Below, in pieces: positions 62,430-64,000 of a stretch of DNA of 64,000 nucleotides. The position numbers and the translations under genes are program-made. This DNA is from Streptococcus suis (GTDB taxonomy: Bacteria > Bacillota > Bacilli > Lactobacillales > Streptococcaceae). Where the stretch lies: assembly GCF_016775005.1 (NCBI RefSeq), contig NZ_JAEUXI010000005.1, positions 62,001 to 126,000 of the forward strand, in the 5' to 3' direction. The number at the start of each line of letters is the position of its first letter. Position 1 is the stretch's first letter. A model generated the notes under the pieces. The model was not told the origin of the DNA, did no database searches, and was given only the letters and a program-made list of their open reading frames with translations.

Positions 62430-63524
62430 ATGATTTTTGAAAAAAGAAAGATACCACTCATGTTCTTCGTGGGCATGATCTTTCTCTATTTTCCGCTTTA
62501 TTATGCCCAATATTCTCCAAATCCGACGGCTGTGGTTCTAGCAACCATTCTTTTTGCCCTAGTCTATTGTTCCCTCTTTTACACAGACCACAAGCTCTAT
62601 TCCATGCTGGGCTGGTTTTACCTGATTGGCTACATCGCCGTCATGAGTTTTTGGGGCAATCTGCAATTTTCCCTCTTTATCTTCAACCTGTCCAATATGC
62701 TGAGCTGGTATTATAAGGAAACTCGGCCGACCTATCGGACGGTGTCCTATGGGATTTTGTTGCTGGTCATTATCCTCTGGGCTCTCTTTGGACCAGTCCC
62801 CTTTGAGATGCGGGCCTTTGCACTCATCATTCACTTTTTCGGCTTGGCCTTGCTGATTTTCAGTTGGATTGAAACCAAGCGGGAAGCTCTTCAACAACGG
62901 ATTCAGGAGCAAAATGCTTCCATTAACCTCTTGCTTGCTGAGAACGAACGCAACCGCATCGGTCAGGACTTGCACGACACCCTTGGGCATGTCTTTGCTA
63001 TGCTGTCCATCAAGGCAGAGCTGGTCAAGACCCTTTTGGACCACGACCAGATAGACCAGGCCAAGAAGGAAGTAGCGGAGCTCCAGACCTTAGCCAAGGA
63101 CTCCATGCAGGACGTCCGCCAGATTGTCCAGTCCCTCAAGCAGCACACCGTGGCAGAGGAACTACATATTTTGCAGCAGATGCTGGACTTGGCAGGAGTG
63201 GACTTGGTCGTTTTGGGTGGAGAAATAGCAGAGCAGCTCAGCTTGCCTGTCCAGAACAAACTGGCTATGGTGCTGAGAGAGCTGGCCAATAACCTGCTCA
63301 AACACAGCCAGGCTAACAAGTGCCGTTTGACCTTTGAAGAAGACCAGCAAGAATTGGTCTTGTACTACGAAGACAATGGTGTGGGCTTTGCCCAGTTGAC
63401 AGGTCAAGAATTGCATACCATAAAGGATAGGCTGGTAACGGTGAAGGGGAGTTTGGAATTTCGTTCTCTGGCACAACCCACCCGCCTGTCCATACGAATT
63501 CCGCTTGAGGAGGTGGTAGAATGA
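62430..63524 (+). CDS. DesK/YvfT-type sensor histidine kinase
   Basis: A 364-residue membrane kinase. Five or six N-terminal spans and no extracellular domain suggest sensing within or at the membrane. The HisKA_3 dimerisation helix [21 protein letters not shown] contains the phosphorylated His, and the HATPase domain has [15 protein letters not shown] and YEDNGVGF. It lies eight bases behind the permease gene and overlaps the regulator by four. The transporter may act as co-sensor, as in other such four-gene operons. Confidence 0.93.
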   Translation: MIFEKRKIPLMFFVGMIFLYFPLYYAQYSPNPTAVVLATILFALVYCSLFYTDHKLYSMLGWFYLIGYIAVMSFWGNLQFSLFIFNLSNMLSWYYKETRPTYRTVSYGILLLVIILWALFGPVPFEMRAFALIIHFFGLALLIFSWIETKREALQQRIQEQNASINLLLAENERNRIGQDLHDTLGHVFAMLSIKAELVKTLLDHDQIDQAKKEVAELQTLAKDSMQDVRQIVQSLKQHTVAEELHILQQMLDLAGVDLVVLGGEIAEQLSLPVQNKLAMVLRELANNLLKHSQANKCRLTFEEDQQELVLYYEDNGVGFAQLTGQELHTIKDRLVTVKGSLEFRSLAQPTRLSIRIPLEEVVE

Positions 63525-64000
63525 GAATCTTAGTCGCAGAAGACCAGGTTATGCTGCGGGACGCCCTCTGTCAGCTCTTGGGCTTTCAAGATGCGGTTGA
63601 GGCTGTTTTACAGGCAGAAAACGGCAGTCAGGCCCTTGCTCTTTTGGAAAAAGAGCCAGTAGATGTGCTACTCTTAGATATTGAAATGCCTGAGAAGACG
63701 GGGCTGGATGTCTTGGAATGGGTGCGAGCGAAATCCCTGCCTGTCAAGGTTGTCATCATGACCACCTTCAAGCGACCAGGCTATTTTGAGCGGGCGGTCA
63801 AGGCAGATGTGGATGCCTATGTGCTCAAGGAACGCTCCATTTCGGACCTTATGCGGACCATTGAAACGGTCTTGGCAGGGCGAAAGGAATACTCGCCAGA
63901 GTTAATGGATATTCTCCTGACACAACGCAGTCCCTTGACGGACCAGGAATGCCAGTTGCTCAAGCTGGTTGCTGACGGCTTATCCAATAAGGAAATCGCC
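63521..64000 (+). CDS. NarL/LuxR-family response regulator, 3' truncated by window edge
   Basis: Begins ATG 63521 ([20 protein letters not shown]), four bases inside the kinase gene, with GGAGG upstream. The receiver keeps Asp8, the phosphoacceptor Asp53 (VLLLD53IEMPEKTG) and Lys103 (VLKERS region). The LuxR-type HTH starts at [22 protein letters not shown] and is cut by the window end after 160 codons. Likely activator of its own operon through 60524-60541; that is inferred. Confidence 0.92.
   Translation, partial: MRILVAEDQVMLRDALCQLLGFQDAVEAVLQAENGSQALALLEKEPVDVLLLDIEMPEKTGLDVLEWVRAKSLPVKVVIMTTFKRPGYFERAVKADVDAYVLKERSISDLMRTIETVLAGRKEYSPELMDILLTQRSPLTDQECQLLKLVADGLSNKEIA

Noticed and set aside
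1..64000. tRNA, rRNA, prophage, complete insertion sequences, replication origin
   Set aside because: I looked in the intergenic regions on both strands and found no cloverleaf with TTCGA-type arms, rRNA segment, transposase or phage gene, and no DnaA-box cluster. A tRNAscan or ISfinder run would be decisive.

Overview
The window is chromosomal DNA of a low-GC Gram-positive coccus, almost certainly Streptococcus suis or a very close relative. Gene content and order (rsmH-ftsL-pbp2X-mraY, gnd-ritR, nrdR-dnaB-dnaI, xerD-like-scpA-scpB-rluB-yidD) are streptococcal. The Dps-like protein reads like S. suis Dpr as I remember it. Many promoters carry the extended -10 TGnTATAAT, and the intergenic repeats are streptococcal in style. 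I see no prophage, complete insertion sequence, CRISPR array, rRNA or tRNA.

Layout. (1) 1-5460: a flavin-based extracellular-electron-transfer type locus: type II NADH dehydrogenase (5' end outside the window), polyprenyl diphosphate synthase, FMN-binding lipoprotein, ApbE/FmnB flavin transferase and a MenA/DmkA-like prenyltransferase. A convergent NusG_II-domain membrane protein follows after a MITE-like repeat and a terminator. (2) 6487-8468, minus strand: an XRE regulator and three membrane proteins, one a tandem DUF3278 protein, preceded by three evenly spaced operators. (3) 8529-13079: dcw cluster. (4) 13147-24399: DEAD helicase, DUF4059-trxB-yceD, gnd, a RitR-type orphan regulator, an AI-2E family exporter, nrdR-dnaB-dnaI, nitroreductase and der. 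(5) 24477-33447: a paralogous pair of small membrane proteins, SWIM/SNF2 helicase, murC, GNAT, mltG and greA. (6) 33590-40060: a 2156-residue M26-type zinc metalloprotease with six G5-like modules. (7) 40117-51331: yidC, acylphosphatase, RNA methyltransferase, HD protein, BI-1, lysA, yneF, then a long overlapping run murI-(duplicated domain)-rdgB-phosphoesterase-cbpB-xerD-like-scpAB-rluB-yidD. (8) 51332-53770: trmL behind an attenuator-like leader, an FMN riboswitch carrying an inserted hairpin element ahead of ribU, and a PAP2 phosphatase. (9) 53890-58851, minus strand: a two-gene cassette (MORN-repeat membrane protein plus OatA-like O-acyltransferase) present twice in tandem. (10) 58929-64000: LMW tyrosine phosphatase, CsbD-like protein, dpr under a PerR box inside a 33-bp perfect palindrome, then an ABC transporter/DesK-type two-component operon running off the right edge.

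Themes. Flavin use links the two ends of the window: the left locus should flavinylate an exported lipoprotein, and the riboswitch at 52159-52487 should control import of the vitamin that supplies the flavin. Iron and redox control recur (RitR-like regulator, trxB, nitroreductase, PerR/dpr). Recent duplication is common: DUF3278 halves, PFGLRYW proteins, the RdgB N-terminal domain, MORN-OatA cassettes and G5 modules. The most novel-looking signals are the hairpin element inside the FMN aptamer, the 423-bp-period duplication at murI-rdgB, the streptococcal EET-like locus, the duplicated MORN-OatA cassette and the degenerate XerD-like protein in the scp operon.
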